32,578 nucleotides of DNA, taken from Candidatus Polarisedimenticola svalbardensis. GTDB lineage: Bacteria > Acidobacteriota > Polarisedimenticolia > Polarisedimenticolales > Polarisedimenticolaceae. The notes below the pieces were generated by a model that was given only the letters and a program-made list of their open reading frames with translations, was not told the origin of the DNA and searched no databases. The translations under genes and the position numbers were made by a program. How positions within the stretch are numbered: the first letter of the stretch is position 1; every line of letters begins with the position of its first letter. Location: NCBI GenBank assembly GCA_014764515.1, contig JACXWD010000038.1:1-32578 (forward strand). The letters run 5' to 3'. Below, piece after piece: positions 17,187-24,283 of this stretch.

Positions 17187-17203
17187 GGCTGATTCAACCA
17201 GCC
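17187..17203 (+). other. Small hairpin between clpA and the FKBP gene
   Basis: GGCTG (17187-17191) and CAGCC (17199-17203) form a 5-base stem just after the clpA stop. No T-run follows, so it is not a standard terminator. It may be an mRNA-stabilising or attenuating structure, or chance. Confidence 0.2.
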
Positions 17204-17225
17204 CTAATCTCTGGAAAGGACCGTC

Positions 17226-17966
17226 ATGAAGTCAGTCATTCTTTGTATCTCACTGTGTCTTGCGCTCCTCACCGGTTGCGCGGCATCCGCCAATGAACAG
17301 CCTCCCGTCCTGGATACCGACGACCAGAAGGCGCTCTACGCCGTCGGGTTCGCTCTCTCCCAGAACCTGACCACCCTGGATCTGACCCCGGAAGAACTGA
17401 CCCTGGTCCAGCGCGGGCTGAGTGACGGAATCCAGAAAGTTGACGAGCCGTTCGACATCCAGGCGTTCATGCCCCAGCTGGAGCAGATTTTTGACGGTCG
17501 CGTACGAGCGAAGATCGAGCGCGAGAAAGCAGCCGGTCTTGCGTTGGTGGAAGCGGCCAAGGCGGAAACCGGCGCGAAGGTCCTGCCCTCCGGCGCGGTC
17601 TATCTTGAAACCGCCGCCGGCACCGGAGCCCAGCCGGCCATCACCGAACGGGTCAAACTGCATTACCACGGCACCTTCCACAACGGCGACGTGTTCGACA
17701 GTTCGGTGGACGCCGGTGAGCCGGCAGAGTTCACCCTGAATCAGGTCGTCCCCTGCTTCGGCGAAGGCGTCTCCAGCATGAAGGTCGGCGGCAAGGCGAA
17801 ACTGACCTGCCCTCCGGAGGCTGCTTACGGTGAATCCGGCCGTCCCGGCATCCTCCCCGGCACCACCCTGATCTTCGAGGTGGAGCTGCTGGACATCCTG
17901 GCTGCACCGGCGGCTCCGGCTGTGCCTTCCGGCAACTCCGACATGGGCGAGAGCCCGGCGGAGTAA
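17226..17966 (+). CDS. FKBP-type peptidyl-prolyl isomerase lipoprotein (FkpA/Mip-like)
   Basis: The protein is 246 residues. The lipobox LLTGC places the lipidated cysteine at C18. An N-terminal helical dimerisation-type domain (about 30-115, including YAVGFALSQNL and QRGLSDGI) precedes a C-terminal FKBP domain (about 122-228). The FKBP domain has VKLHYHGTFHNGDVFDSS, GEGVSSMKVGGKAKLTCPPEAAYGE and PGTTLIFEVELLDI, all near-consensus active-site elements. The tail is Ala/Pro-rich. It helps fold exported proteins in the periplasm as a membrane-anchored chaperone. GGAAAGGA lies 5 bases before the ATG. It starts 42 bases after clpA, so co-transcription is possible. Confidence 0.92.
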   Translation: MKSVILCISLCLALLTGCAASANEQPPVLDTDDQKALYAVGFALSQNLTTLDLTPEELTLVQRGLSDGIQKVDEPFDIQAFMPQLEQIFDGRVRAKIEREKAAGLALVEAAKAETGAKVLPSGAVYLETAAGTGAQPAITERVKLHYHGTFHNGDVFDSSVDAGEPAEFTLNQVVPCFGEGVSSMKVGGKAKLTCPPEAAYGESGRPGILPGTTLIFEVELLDILAAPAAPAVPSGNSDMGESPAE

Positions 17967-17981
17967 AGTCTCTCCCCTGCG

Positions 17982-19088
17982 CTAGACGTACCGGCCGTCC
18001 CGCATCAGCGGGGCGGCCACACCGTCTTCTCCAACCAGATCCACCGACAATACGCTGACCTGGGGCTGCACTTCCGGGATGTAGACCCGGTCGATGTGGA
18101 CCACCTTGTCCGGTGAGCTGAAATCATCCGGGCCAACCTGTCCGCCAAAATGGTCACTGCGGCCGAAGGCGATGTGCAGTCCGAGTTTCTCGTCAAGAAG
18201 CAGGGAGCCGACCGGCTTGATGCCGTAACCGGCCAGGATGCCCAGGCCGAGTTCGGCCACGTTGCGATAGGCCGGTTCGTTATCAACCTCGGCCCGTTCC
18301 ACCGCAGCCAGAGGGCCATCCCCCTCCACAGCCGTGATCCGGTTCTCCTCGATGCGGTAGACCATCAATTCGCCGTCCAGATCCAGCGGAAGCTCACCTT
18401 TGGTCCGGCTGGGATCTCCGGCTCTCTCCCCTTCATACGGCACGATGTAGGTCTCACCTGAGGGAAGGTTCCCGGCGATCCCGGGCTTGTTCAGGAGCCC
18501 GCCACTGGCGGTGCCTGTTCGATACCTCAGGTCCAGGGTCAGCCGGAACTCCCTGCCGTCGGCCGCCATCAGGATTTCCGCCGATGAAACCCGGTCGACC
18601 TTTTCCCTCAATTCGTGGCAACGCCTGTCGATCTCCTCCCAGTCCAGTCGCAGGGCCGGGATCATCGCCGCCCCGAACCCGGGCATGGTCGCCGCCCGGA
18701 ATTGATGCTTCTTCGCCAGCAGTTTCAACGGCGCCGTAGCCGACAGCTCGGTAGGGGCGATGACGATCTGGTGGGAGGACAGGATTTCATCGAACGTGGT
18801 TTCCCGGCCGCTGTGATGGATGGTGCACCGCTCCGGAAGCTCGGCGTTGTTCCTGCGGACGTTGTCGTACACCACCAGCCCGGCAGCCTCGAGTCCAAGA
18901 TCGGCAGCCCCTTCGTTCAGCTTGGCGGCCCAGTCGGCGGCCATTTCCCGTCGTGCGCGCCAATCCGGGTTGTCGGGCAACTCCCGGTCGGGCAGATCGC
19001 AGATCACCGCCAGGTTGCGATCTCCAGGCTGGGAGCCGAACACCCGGCGGACCAAGGTGATCAGTTCGTCTTTCGTTAAATCATGCAT
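17982..19088 (-). CDS. M29-like (aminopeptidase T family) metallopeptidase
   Basis: The protein has 368 residues, starting at the ATG at 19088, with AGGAGG 6 bases upstream; a GTG six bases earlier touches the ribosome-binding site and is unlikely. It resembles the M29 / leucyl aminopeptidase (aminopeptidase T) group. Visible candidate metal ligands are the Glu in NLPSGETY, the Glu in VAELGLG, histidines in KLGLHIAFGRSDHFGG, and the H-x-D of KVVHIDRVY (about H331/D333). No signal peptide, so cytoplasmic. It probably trims N-terminal residues from peptides, which would complement the nearby N-degron genes, though the link is only positional. The N-terminal half is more divergent than the C-terminal half. 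Confidence 0.75.
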   Translation of the reverse strand: MHDLTKDELITLVRRVFGSQPGDRNLAVICDLPDRELPDNPDWRARREMAADWAAKLNEGAADLGLEAAGLVVYDNVRRNNAELPERCTIHHSGRETTFDEILSSHQIVIAPTELSATAPLKLLAKKHQFRAATMPGFGAAMIPALRLDWEEIDRRCHELREKVDRVSSAEILMAADGREFRLTLDLRYRTGTASGGLLNKPGIAGNLPSGETYIVPYEGERAGDPSRTKGELPLDLDGELMVYRIEENRITAVEGDGPLAAVERAEVDNEPAYRNVAELGLGILAGYGIKPVGSLLLDEKLGLHIAFGRSDHFGGQVGPDDFSSPDKVVHIDRVYIPEVQPQVSVLSVDLVGEDGVAAPLMRDGRYV

Positions 19089-19137
19089 GGCCACCCTCCT
19101 GGGATACCGGGTTTTCGTCCAATCGCCGGGCAGGCAG

Positions 19138-19143
19138 TATACT
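19138..19143 (+). promoter_or_regulatory. Candidate -10 box of the DSTW-repeat gene
   Basis: TATACT ends 9 bases before the ATG at 19153, in the 64-base gap to the divergent M29-like gene. The implied mRNA leader is only a few bases long. Confidence 0.35.
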
Positions 19144-19152
19144 CGTTGGACA

Positions 19153-19782
19153 ATGCGTCACGCCGTTCTGATCCTGCTGCTTCTGCTGATCCCGGCCCTT
19201 TCCATGGCTGACGCCGAACTGGTCCTGGAAGACGGCCAGGTTATCAAAGGGACCGAGCTGGAGCGCAAGGACGACCTCTACATCCTGCACCTGGCCACCG
19301 GTGGAGTGCTGACCCTGCCGGCAGGACTGGTGAAGGAGTTCCGGCTGACGGTGGAAGGGGAACCGGAGGAAAAGAAGACCGCCCCTACCGGCGTACGGGA
19401 GACAGGGCCGGAGGAGCTGTCCGGCTCCGGCTCCACGCCCAGGCTTCCCCGGATGGGCGACCAGATCGAAGCGTTCGACAAGCCGCCGGCCCGGTTCCGC
19501 AACAACATCGTCGATTCCAGCTGGAGACCTGAAAGCGACTGGACCGACGATCCGGATCTGAACAACTTCAACCCGTCCCGCTGGTACAAGGCTCCTATCG
19601 ATTCGACCTGGAGGCCGGAATCGTCTTACGACGACAGTGTCGATGTCTTCCGCGGGAACCGTTCCAGCTGGCAGCGCAGCATTGTCGATTCGACCTGGAC
19701 GCCGTCGGACGGATTCGCCGGAGAGGAGATCTCCCTGGTCCCCAGGGAGGAATATGTCCCCCTGGTTACGTTCGAACCCTAG
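19153..19782 (+). CDS. Secreted protein with a 29-residue DSTW repeat, unknown function
   Basis: The protein has 209 residues, starting at the ATG at 19153, where a hydrophobic signal peptide begins ([19 protein letters not shown], about 3-21). A small beta domain (about 22-60, [14 protein letters not shown]...[16 protein letters not shown]) looks like the short SH3/Sm-like unit that reads 'describe the property, then expand its effect' in many secreted proteins. A charged linker follows. The C-terminal half carries three tandem copies of (I)(V)DS(S/T)W-x-P at W124, W153 and W182, an exact 29-residue period. No catalytic motif is seen and I know no family with this repeat. It is convergent with the RlpA gene, and their stop codons share the bases CTAG. 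Confidence 0.75.
   Translation: MRHAVLILLLLLIPALSMADAELVLEDGQVIKGTELERKDDLYILHLATGGVLTLPAGLVKEFRLTVEGEPEEKKTAPTGVRETGPEELSGSGSTPRLPRMGDQIEAFDKPPARFRNNIVDSSWRPESDWTDDPDLNNFNPSRWYKAPIDSTWRPESSYDDSVDVFRGNRSSWQRSIVDSTWTPSDGFAGEEISLVPREEYVPLVTFEP
19501..19713 (+). repeat. Three 29-residue DSTW repeats (87-base period)
   Basis: Core motifs [20 protein letters not shown] and [10 protein letters not shown] begin near 19507, 19594 and 19681. An aromatic/Arg-Ser segment (RWYK, SWQR) precedes the second and third copies. The DNA has diverged but the spacing is exactly 29 codons. Confidence 0.8.
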
Positions 19783-20195
19783 CCGGGGCCGGCCTTCACC
19801 ACCCGGATCCGAACCGGTGCGATGCCGTCCCGGATCATATCCAGCTTCCTGGCCGCCCCGTACGAAAGATCGATGATCCGCCCTGCCACGAAAGGGCCAC
19901 GGTCATTGATCCGGACCTTCAGCTCCCGGCCGTTCTTCATGTTCCGGACCAGGACCACAGTTCCGAAAGGCAGCGTCTTATGGGCGGCGGAAATGCCGTA
20001 CATATCGTAGCGCTCTCCGTTGGCGGTGCGGCGACCATGGAACTTCTTTCCGTACCAGGATGCGATCCCTTCCTCATCCCAGGCGGAAGAAGGAGCCGCA
20101 CCTGTAGACGGCGGCCTGTGCGGACCGCATCCTGCCGCCAGAAGCATGGCCGCTGCCAGGAACAGAATCGGCATCGATTTGGGAACTGCGATCAC
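19779..20195 (-). CDS. rlpA: RlpA-like septal/envelope lipoprotein
   Basis: The protein is 138 residues. The start is a GTG at 20195, supported by a -10 box 6 bases upstream; an ATG at 20174 is the alternative. A hydrophobic N-terminus ends in the lipobox LLAAGC (C23). The double-psi beta-barrel domain covers about 42-136, with [19 protein letters not shown], the His of AAHKTLPFG and the Asp of RINDRGPF, the conserved positions of RlpA lytic transglycosylases acting on bare glycan strands. There is no C-terminal SPOR domain, so it is the short form. It is divergent from the Rieske gene. Confidence 0.88.
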   Translation of the reverse strand: MIAVPKSMPILFLAAAMLLAAGCGPHRPPSTGAAPSSAWDEEGIASWYGKKFHGRRTANGERYDMYGISAAHKTLPFGTVVLVRNMKNGRELKVRINDRGPFVAGRIIDLSYGAARKLDMIRDGIAPVRIRVVKAGPG

Positions 20196-20201
20196 CGGGC
20201 A

Positions 20202-20230
20202 ATTGTATTAAGGTAATCGGGAGACTCCAA
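20202..20230 (-). promoter_or_regulatory. Candidate leaderless promoter of rlpA
   Basis: TACAAT (20202-20207, minus strand) lies exactly 6 bases before the GTG at 20195. TTGGAG (20225-20230) lies 17 bases further upstream as a partial -35 box. No ribosome-binding site precedes the GTG. Transcription would begin at or next to the start codon. Confidence 0.45.
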
Positions 20231-20240
20231 GGGAGAACCG

Positions 20241-20675
20241 ATGTCCGAATACATCCATGTCGGCTCCGCAACGCGGCTCACCAAGCTCACCCGGGGCAGT
20301 TCCAGGGTCTACCCCTGCAACGGTGAAGATGTGGCGGTATTCCGTACCCGAGAGGGGTACGTCGCCGTTTCCGACACCTGTCCCCACATGGGGGCTTCAT
20401 TGAGCCACGGACGCCTTTCCGGGAACCAGCTTGAATGCAGTTGGCACGAGTGGAAATTCAACACCGACACGGGGGTGTCCGACGCCAGGGATTGGTGCTG
20501 CCTGAACGTGTACGACGTCCGCATCGACGGGGACAAGCTGTTCCTCCGGCCCAGGCCGAAACCTGAAAAGCCGATCAGGGACCGGTCTGCTCCCGATGCA
20601 TCGGACGAAGAAAAATGGATAGAGTGGGATCCGGACCGTTACTTCAAGAAGCCGAAGGACCATGATAACGATTGA
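20241..20675 (+). CDS. Rieske [2Fe-2S] ferredoxin-like protein
   Basis: This 144-residue protein binds a Rieske cluster through C47 and H49 (CPHMG) and C66 and H69 (CSWHEW). The fold spans about 5-108. It is followed by a charged tail (about 110-144, rich in D, E, K and P) not found in minimal Rieske ferredoxins. No signal peptide or oxygenase catalytic domain is present, so it is a soluble electron-transfer or sensing protein. GGGAG lies 5 bases upstream of the ATG. Its 3' end overlaps the PLP-enzyme gene by 14 bases, indicating coupled expression, but a functional link is not known. Confidence 0.88.
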   Translation: MSEYIHVGSATRLTKLTRGSSRVYPCNGEDVAVFRTREGYVAVSDTCPHMGASLSHGRLSGNQLECSWHEWKFNTDTGVSDARDWCCLNVYDVRIDGDKLFLRPRPKPEKPIRDRSAPDASDEEKWIEWDPDRYFKKPKDHDND

Positions 20676-21648
20676 CCATATCCGGGAAGCCCGGGAAAGG
20701 CTGGGCGACACCGTCCACCACACGCCGCTCCTGGAATCGACCTTCCTGAATCGACTTCTGGGCCACCGCATCCTGTTCAAGGCGGAAAACCTCCAGAAGA
20801 TCGGAGCGTTCAAGGCCAGAGGCGCCCTCAACACGTTGCTGGTGCTGGAGGAGCGCGATGACCTGCCCCGGTCGGTCGTCAGCCACAGCTCCGGCAACCA
20901 TGCCCAGGCGGTGGCCTGGGCGTGTGGACTGCTGAACATACCGTGCACCGTGTTCATGCCTGAAACGGCATCGGCCATCAAGCAGCAGGCCACCAGGGGG
21001 TACGGCGCCACGGTAGTGACTGCCCCGACACGCCAGGAAGCGGAAGCCGGTTCTGCGGCTATGCAACAGGACGGAGCCATGCTGCTCCACCCGTACGACC
21101 GGGACGAGGTCATCGCAGGCCAGGGCACAGCGGCCCTGGAAGTGCTGGAGGACGGCCTGTTGCCGACGGCCGTGTTCACACCCTGCGGTGGAGGCGGACT
21201 TCTATCGGGCAGTGCGGTCGTTTTCCGGGAACTGGCACCGAAAACGGCGCTCTACGGCGTCGAGCCGGTTGCAGCCAACGATGCGGCCCGATCCTATCGT
21301 TCCGGGTCCCTGTTCCGGTTCGACGAAGCTCCGAAGACACTGGCCGATGGCGTTCAGACCCTCAGCCTCTCGGAGCGGACCTTGCGCTACATTCGGCGAA
21401 CCGACGGCATCATCGAGGTGGACGAAACGGAGATCGTGTACTGGACCCAATGGCTGACCCACCTCCTCAAGGTCACCGTGGAACCGACCGCCGTACTAGG
21501 GATGGCAGGGGCGGCACGCTGGCTGACCGGCAGGAAAAAACCGGAAACCGTACTGGTGATCCTGACCGGCGGGAACATGTCGATTGAAACACGGGCCCGG
21601 ATCTGGGAGCACGACCTGCTCCAGGATGTCCCGGAGCCGGGACTCTAG
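20662..21648 (+). CDS. Threonine/serine dehydratase-like PLP enzyme (fold type II)
   Basis: The protein is 328 residues. K51 in QKIGAFKARGA is the Schiff-base lysine position (the family usual is KTGSFKxRGA). SSGNHAQAVA (about 75-84) binds the substrate carboxylate, and the glycine-rich CGGGGLLSG holds the PLP phosphate. TGGN near the C-terminus binds the pyridine ring side. There is no ACT regulatory domain, so it resembles catabolic threonine dehydratase or serine racemase. It probably deaminates L-Thr or L-Ser to a 2-oxo acid. The gene begins inside the Rieske gene. Its TAG stop overlaps the TAG stop of the convergent ATP-grasp gene within CTAG. Confidence 0.88.
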   Translation: MITIDHIREARERLGDTVHHTPLLESTFLNRLLGHRILFKAENLQKIGAFKARGALNTLLVLEERDDLPRSVVSHSSGNHAQAVAWACGLLNIPCTVFMPETASAIKQQATRGYGATVVTAPTRQEAEAGSAAMQQDGAMLLHPYDRDEVIAGQGTAALEVLEDGLLPTAVFTPCGGGGLLSGSAVVFRELAPKTALYGVEPVAANDAARSYRSGSLFRFDEAPKTLADGVQTLSLSERTLRYIRRTDGIIEVDETEIVYWTQWLTHLLKVTVEPTAVLGMAGAARWLTGRKKPETVLVILTGGNMSIETRARIWEHDLLQDVPEPGL

Positions 21649-22862
21649 CCGGCGTACAGGTTCAGATCGTTGGCGACGGCATCGGTCATCCCGAGGGTTT
21701 CCTGAAGATCGGGATGGCGCACAATGACAAACCCGTCGGAGATCTGGACCTGTTTCCAGTCCCTTCTGGGTGAGCCCACCGGCAACAGATCGATCCGGGC
21801 GATATGGGGACCGAACCGGTCCACGATTCCGTCCAAGCCGTCGATCCGTCGGATCCGGCCCTGACCCTGGGCCCGCTTGAACACGATCCCGCAGTTGTAT
21901 TTCCGCTCCACGGTCTGGGTGAAGCGGTCATGAACCACCGCTTCGGCCCAGCCCCGGAACACGTCGATGTCGCAGGCGTAGTTCATCAGCTCCACTGCGT
22001 TGGCGCCAGGCGGCCTGCCGCCGATCTCGCCGAACACCGCCTCTCCATCGGCCTTGAGGTACCACTCCATGTGGGTGAATCCGGTTCGGAACTGCAGTGC
22101 GTCAAGAACCTTGAACCCCATCTCACGTCCGGCGGCCAGCTTGGGATCGTCCACATCCCGCAGGGCAATGGCCTGGGGGCTGATCCACTCCTTGAGCTTC
22201 CCTTCCAGGGGCCGTGGCCGGTACCACATCATGTTGAAGTAATGCACCGTACCGCCTGAGCAGATCGTATCGAAGGTAAACTCCTCCCCCTCCACGAACT
22301 CCTCCACGGAAACTTCCTCGACGTGGCGGACCGCTCCGATCGCCTGATCCAGCTCCTCATCCGAGTCGACGCGGTAGGTATCGGTGGCGCCGGCGCCGGC
22401 GATCGGCTTCACGATCACCGGGTAGCCGATTTTCTCAACCGCCTCCCGGGCCTCGTCGGAAGTCCTCACACGGTAATGATGCGGAGTCCGGATGCCGGCA
22501 TGATCCAGGACCTGCTTCATGGTCTCCTTGTCCCGGAACGGCACGGTCTGGGCCACGGTCAGTCCCGGCAGGCCCAGGGCTTCCCGGAACGCAGCCGCCA
22601 ATCCCATTCCGGGCTCCCAGAGACACTCCACACGGTCGATCTGCATCTGGTCCGCTATCCGCCGGATCTGGGCAACGCTGGTGCTCTCGTCCCATAGCGA
22701 CTCGGCCTGGAAATACGCCGACAGGGACTTTTTGACATCCCCGTCGAGGCCGGCCTGGGGCTGGTCGCCGAAACCGATCACCTGTGCGCCGACTTCCGCC
22801 AGTCCCCGGGTAAACCGTTGCATTTCCGCCGGGTACCCCGGCGAGATCATCAAAACGTTCAT
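21645..22862 (-). CDS. ATP-grasp domain ligase of unknown substrate
   Basis: The protein is 405 residues. The N-terminal Rossmann-like part starts MNVLMISPGYP. The ATP-grasp core has PVIVKPIAGAGATDTY (ATP-binding lysine and glycine loop), VEEFVEGEEFTFDTIC, and FGEIGGRPPGANAV with the Glu and Asn of the metal site. These enzymes join a carboxylate to an amine or thiol through an acyl-phosphate. The layout (preATP-grasp, ATP-grasp, C-terminal beta domain) is like L-amino-acid ligases and carbamoyl-phosphate-synthase-like proteins. The substrate cannot be inferred. The gene stands alone, 46 bases from divergent thyA, and has a possible -10 box (TAAACT) 6 bases before its ATG. Confidence 0.8.
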   Translation of the reverse strand: MNVLMISPGYPAEMQRFTRGLAEVGAQVIGFGDQPQAGLDGDVKKSLSAYFQAESLWDESTSVAQIRRIADQMQIDRVECLWEPGMGLAAAFREALGLPGLTVAQTVPFRDKETMKQVLDHAGIRTPHHYRVRTSDEAREAVEKIGYPVIVKPIAGAGATDTYRVDSDEELDQAIGAVRHVEEVSVEEFVEGEEFTFDTICSGGTVHYFNMMWYRPRPLEGKLKEWISPQAIALRDVDDPKLAAGREMGFKVLDALQFRTGFTHMEWYLKADGEAVFGEIGGRPPGANAVELMNYACDIDVFRGWAEAVVHDRFTQTVERKYNCGIVFKRAQGQGRIRRIDGLDGIVDRFGPHIARIDLLPVGSPRRDWKQVQISDGFVIVRHPDLQETLGMTDAVANDLNLYAG

Positions 22863-22868
22863 GGCGGC

Positions 22869-22902
22869 AGTTTATCAAAAGGGGGACCGTCCCTGTTACA
22901 AT
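22869..22902. promoter_or_regulatory. Divergent ATP-grasp/thyA promoter with perfect palindrome
   Basis: TAAACT (minus strand, 22869-22874) lies 6 bases from the ATP-grasp ATG. TACAAT (plus strand, 22897-22902) lies 6 bases from the thyA ATG. Neither start has a ribosome-binding site. Between them lies GGGAC-C-GTCCC (22883-22893), a perfect 5-base-arm palindrome that could be an operator for both genes. -35 elements are poor. Confidence 0.4.
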
Positions 22903-22908
22903 CCGGCC

Positions 22909-23772
22909 ATGCGGCAATATCTCAATCTGTTGCAGACGATCCTGGATGACGGCGAGTGGACCGAAAACCGCACCGGCGTCCGGTCCAGATCGGTCTGGGG
23001 CCACCAGTTGCATTTCGACCTGGCGGCGGGCTTTCCGCTGGTAACCACCAAGAAAGCCCACCTGCCCTCCATCATCACCGAACTGCTGTTCTTCATCCAC
23101 GGCTATACCGACGTAAGATGGTTGCAGGAACGGAAATGCCGCATCTGGAACGAGTGGGCCACCCCGGAGCACTGCCGCAGCCGCGGCCTTCTAGAGTTCG
23201 ATCTCGGTCCGGTATACGGCTGGCAGTGGCGCCACTTCGGCGCCGAGTACCGGGGGATGAAATCGGACCGGTCCGACTCCGTGGACTATACCGGCCAGGG
23301 GGTCGACCAGCTGCTCTGGGTCCAGGACCAGATTCGGACCTGCCCCGACAGCCGCCAGATCATCCTGAACGCATGGAACGCTGTGGACAAACCGAAGCAG
23401 GCCCTGCCTCCCTGCCATGTACTGGTGCACTTCCGGGTGTACGGCGACCGCCTCTCCACCCACATGTTCCAGCGCAGCTGCGACGCTTTCCTGGGCGTAC
23501 CGTTCAACATCGCCAGCTATGCGCTTCTTACCGTGATGATGGCCCAGGCCTGCGGCCTCAAGCCGGGCACCTATACCCACACCCTCAGCGACGCCCATAT
23601 CTACGAGAACCACATGGAACAGGTCAAGGAGCAGCTGGGGAGGGAGCCGCGTCCCCTGCCCCGATTGGAAATCAACAACGAAATAAAGGATATAACCCGG
23701 TTCGGCAAGGACGATTTCAAACTCACCGGCTATGATCCCCACCCGGCGATCAAGGGCAAGGTTGCGGTCTGA
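22909..23772 (+). CDS. thyA: Thymidylate synthase
   Basis: This 287-residue enzyme methylates dUMP to dTMP with methylene-tetrahydrofolate. R21 (ENRTGVRS) binds phosphate, nucleophile C169 is in ALPPCH, QRSCDAFLGVPFNIASYALL is the dUMP-binding signature, and HIYENH is near the C-terminus. It is about 20 residues longer than the E. coli enzyme because of an insert near 111-130 (GAEYRGMKSDRSDSVDYTGQ), as in several bacterial forms. The start at 22909 is the first Met that fits the family. No Shine-Dalgarno sequence is present, and a -10 box 6 bases upstream suggests a leaderless transcript. It is the first gene of a tight unit with folA. Confidence 0.95.
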   Translation: MRQYLNLLQTILDDGEWTENRTGVRSRSVWGHQLHFDLAAGFPLVTTKKAHLPSIITELLFFIHGYTDVRWLQERKCRIWNEWATPEHCRSRGLLEFDLGPVYGWQWRHFGAEYRGMKSDRSDSVDYTGQGVDQLLWVQDQIRTCPDSRQIILNAWNAVDKPKQALPPCHVLVHFRVYGDRLSTHMFQRSCDAFLGVPFNIASYALLTVMMAQACGLKPGTYTHTLSDAHIYENHMEQVKEQLGREPRPLPRLEINNEIKDITRFGKDDFKLTGYDPHPAIKGKVAV

Positions 23773-23779
23773 GACCGGC

Positions 23780-24283
23780 ATGATCGGCATCGTCGCCATG
23801 AACCGGGAGGGATGCATCGGCAAGGGCAACGACCTGCCGTGGCACTACTCCGCCGACCTGAAGCTGTTCAAAAAACGCACATTGAACGGCACCGTCATCA
23901 TGGGCCGCAACACATGGGACAGCCTCCCCCGGAAACCGCTGCCGAAGCGGGACAACGTCATCCTGACACGGGAACCCTCAGCCCTGGCCGCCACGATCCG
24001 GGACCTGCCCCGTGTCCACAGCGTGGACGATCACAACCTGGTCCGCCTTCTGGCCGGATGTCCTGCGCCCCACTTCGTCATCGGCGGCAAGCAGATTTTC
24101 CAGCTTCTGGCGGACCGCATCGACGAATGGTTCGTCACCCTGGTGCCCGACCAGGTCCCGGATTGCGACGTGCATTTTCCATTCTCACTGGAAGAAACTT
24201 TCCAGGAGGAGGAGCGGACCGACCTGCCGGAAGGGTGCATCCTGATCCGTTACCTTCGCAAGCCGGAGGGCTGGGGTCGATGA
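23780..24283 (+). CDS. folA: Dihydrofolate reductase
   Basis: This 167-residue enzyme regenerates tetrahydrofolate from the dihydrofolate made by thymidylate synthase. Motifs: MIGIVAMNREGCIGKGNDLPW, catalytic acid D26 in SADLKLFKK, TVIMGRNTWDSLP for NADPH binding, and FVIGGKQIF. The ATG at 23780 is chosen because the protein then begins as the family does; it lies 7 bases after the thyA stop. An upstream in-frame ATG at 23732 lies within thyA and adds no conserved sequence. The stop overlaps the next ATG by 4 bases. Confidence 0.95.
   Translation: MIGIVAMNREGCIGKGNDLPWHYSADLKLFKKRTLNGTVIMGRNTWDSLPRKPLPKRDNVILTREPSALAATIRDLPRVHSVDDHNLVRLLAGCPAPHFVIGGKQIFQLLADRIDEWFVTLVPDQVPDCDVHFPFSLEETFQEEERTDLPEGCILIRYLRKPEGWGR

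Noticed and set aside
18820-19152. A longer N-terminus (111 extra residues) for the DSTW-repeat protein
   Set aside because: The extension overlaps the start of the divergent M29-like gene, and a clear signal peptide begins at 19153.
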